Assembly (NCBI GenBank): GCA_958443615.1
Contig: CAUCLI010000032.1
Location: forward strand, 1-5,818
DNA: 5,818 bases
Direction: 5' to 3'
Source: an uncultured Collinsella sp.
Lineage (GTDB): Bacteria > Actinomycetota > Coriobacteriia > Coriobacteriales > Coriobacteriaceae
Shown here: piece after piece, positions 5,646-5,818 of the stretch
Layout of the letters: every line of letters begins with the position of its first letter
How positions within the stretch are numbered: position 1 is the stretch's first letter
Made by a program: the position numbers and the translations under genes
The notes under the pieces: model-generated
What the model saw: the letters and a program-made list of their open reading frames with translations, nothing else
The model's database searches: none
What the model was told of the DNA's origin: nothing

Positions 5646-5675
5646 GTTGCTTGCGAGCAGACAGCCAAAAGCAAC
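5646..5675 (+). other. Hairpin in the 5' leader of the tRNA precursor
   Basis: GTTGCTT (5646-5652) and AAGCAAC (5669-5675) form a perfect 7-bp stem with a 16-base loop. It sits between the inferred transcription start and the tRNA, ending eight bases before the mature 5' end. It may help precursor folding or RNase P processing; this is inference. Confidence 0.4.
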
Positions 5676-5683
5676 TTGACAAT

Positions 5684-5758
5684 TCCTCGATAGCTCAATG
5701 GTAGAGCCCGCGGCTGTTAACCGCGTTGTTGTAGGTTCGAGTCCTACTCGAGGAGCCA
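5684..5758 (+). tRNA. tRNA-Asn (anticodon GTT)
   Basis: A complete cloverleaf can be drawn. The acceptor stem is TCCTCGA (5684-5690) with TCGAGGA (5748-5754). The D stem is GCTC/GAGC (5693-5696 with 5704-5707). The anticodon stem is CGCGG/CCGCG (5709-5713 with 5721-5725) around CTGTTAA, which gives anticodon GTT (5716-5718) for asparagine. The T arm is GTAGG, TTCGAGT, CCTAC (5731-5747). The discriminator is G5755 and the CCA end is encoded in the DNA (5756-5758). All stems are fully paired. The gene has its own promoter and terminator and is a single-tRNA unit on the strand opposite the protein genes. Confidence 0.98.
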
Positions 5759-5766
5759 GAACTTTC

Positions 5767-5792
5767 AGACCCGCTCCGGCGGGTCTTTTTTT
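5767..5792 (+). terminator. Intrinsic terminator of the tRNA-Asn gene
   Basis: AGACCCGC (5767-5774) and GCGGGTCT (5779-5786) form a perfect 8-bp stem around TCCG, running into seven Ts (5786-5792). It begins eight bases after the tRNA CCA, as expected for a single-gene tRNA unit. The last 26 bases of the window after it show nothing recognisable. Confidence 0.95.
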
Positions 5793-5818
5793 ACCACATA
5801 TGGACCTCATCAATCGAT

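Noticed and set aside
5595..5813. Minus-strand reading frame of 72 residues containing PRVGLEPTTTRLTAAGS
   Set aside because: This peptide comes from reading the tRNA-Asn gene antisense. It is a well-known kind of false protein in databases, and the tRNA is unambiguous.

Overview
The window is high-GC bacterial DNA (my estimate is about 60% G+C or a little more). Almost all of it is a minus-strand de novo pyrimidine biosynthesis operon in the order pyrR-pyrB-pyrC-pyrK-pyrD. The proteins (class 1B PyrD with its PyrK partner, zinc DHOase, ATCase with no visible pyrI, bifunctional PyrR) and the base composition suggest a high-GC Gram-positive anaerobe. My best guess is a coriobacterium such as Collinsella. 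That placement comes from the look of the proteins and has not been checked by a search.

Layout from right to left, following the minus-strand genes. At 5684-5758 a tRNA-Asn(GTT) lies on the plus strand, with its own promoter (about 5611-5638) and a strong intrinsic terminator (5767-5792). The next 334 bases (5350-5683) hold the tRNA promoter and leader and the upstream region of a minus-strand gene, but no convincing gene. At 4327-5349 is a cytoplasmic SGNH/GDSL-type hydrolase with an unusual Cys/His-rich tail and unknown substrate. Its transcription probably ends at the hairpin at 4184-4224. The pyr leader runs from about 4158 to 3994. It contains a -10 element, a PyrR-binding hairpin, a competing antiterminator pairing, an intrinsic terminator and a further hairpin before pyrR. 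The structural genes follow: pyrR (3409-3993), pyrB (2461-3405), pyrC (1188-2477), pyrK (300-1094) and the first 96 codons of pyrD (1-288), cut by the window edge.

How the genes work together. PyrB makes carbamoyl-aspartate, PyrC cyclises it to dihydroorotate, and the PyrD-PyrK complex oxidises that to orotate with NAD+ as acceptor. PyrR senses UMP/UTP, and by family precedent it binds the leader hairpin and favours termination before pyrR when pyrimidines are plentiful. pyrR-pyrB-pyrC are packed tightly, with gaps or overlaps of only a few bases and ribosome-binding sites inside the preceding gene. pyrK-pyrD are separated from pyrC by 93 bases containing two hairpins, which may set the relative output of the two halves.

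The strongest observation beyond gene calling is the complete three-way PyrR attenuator, whose pairings can be written out base by base. I found no CRISPR array, insertion sequence, or obviously new multi-gene system.
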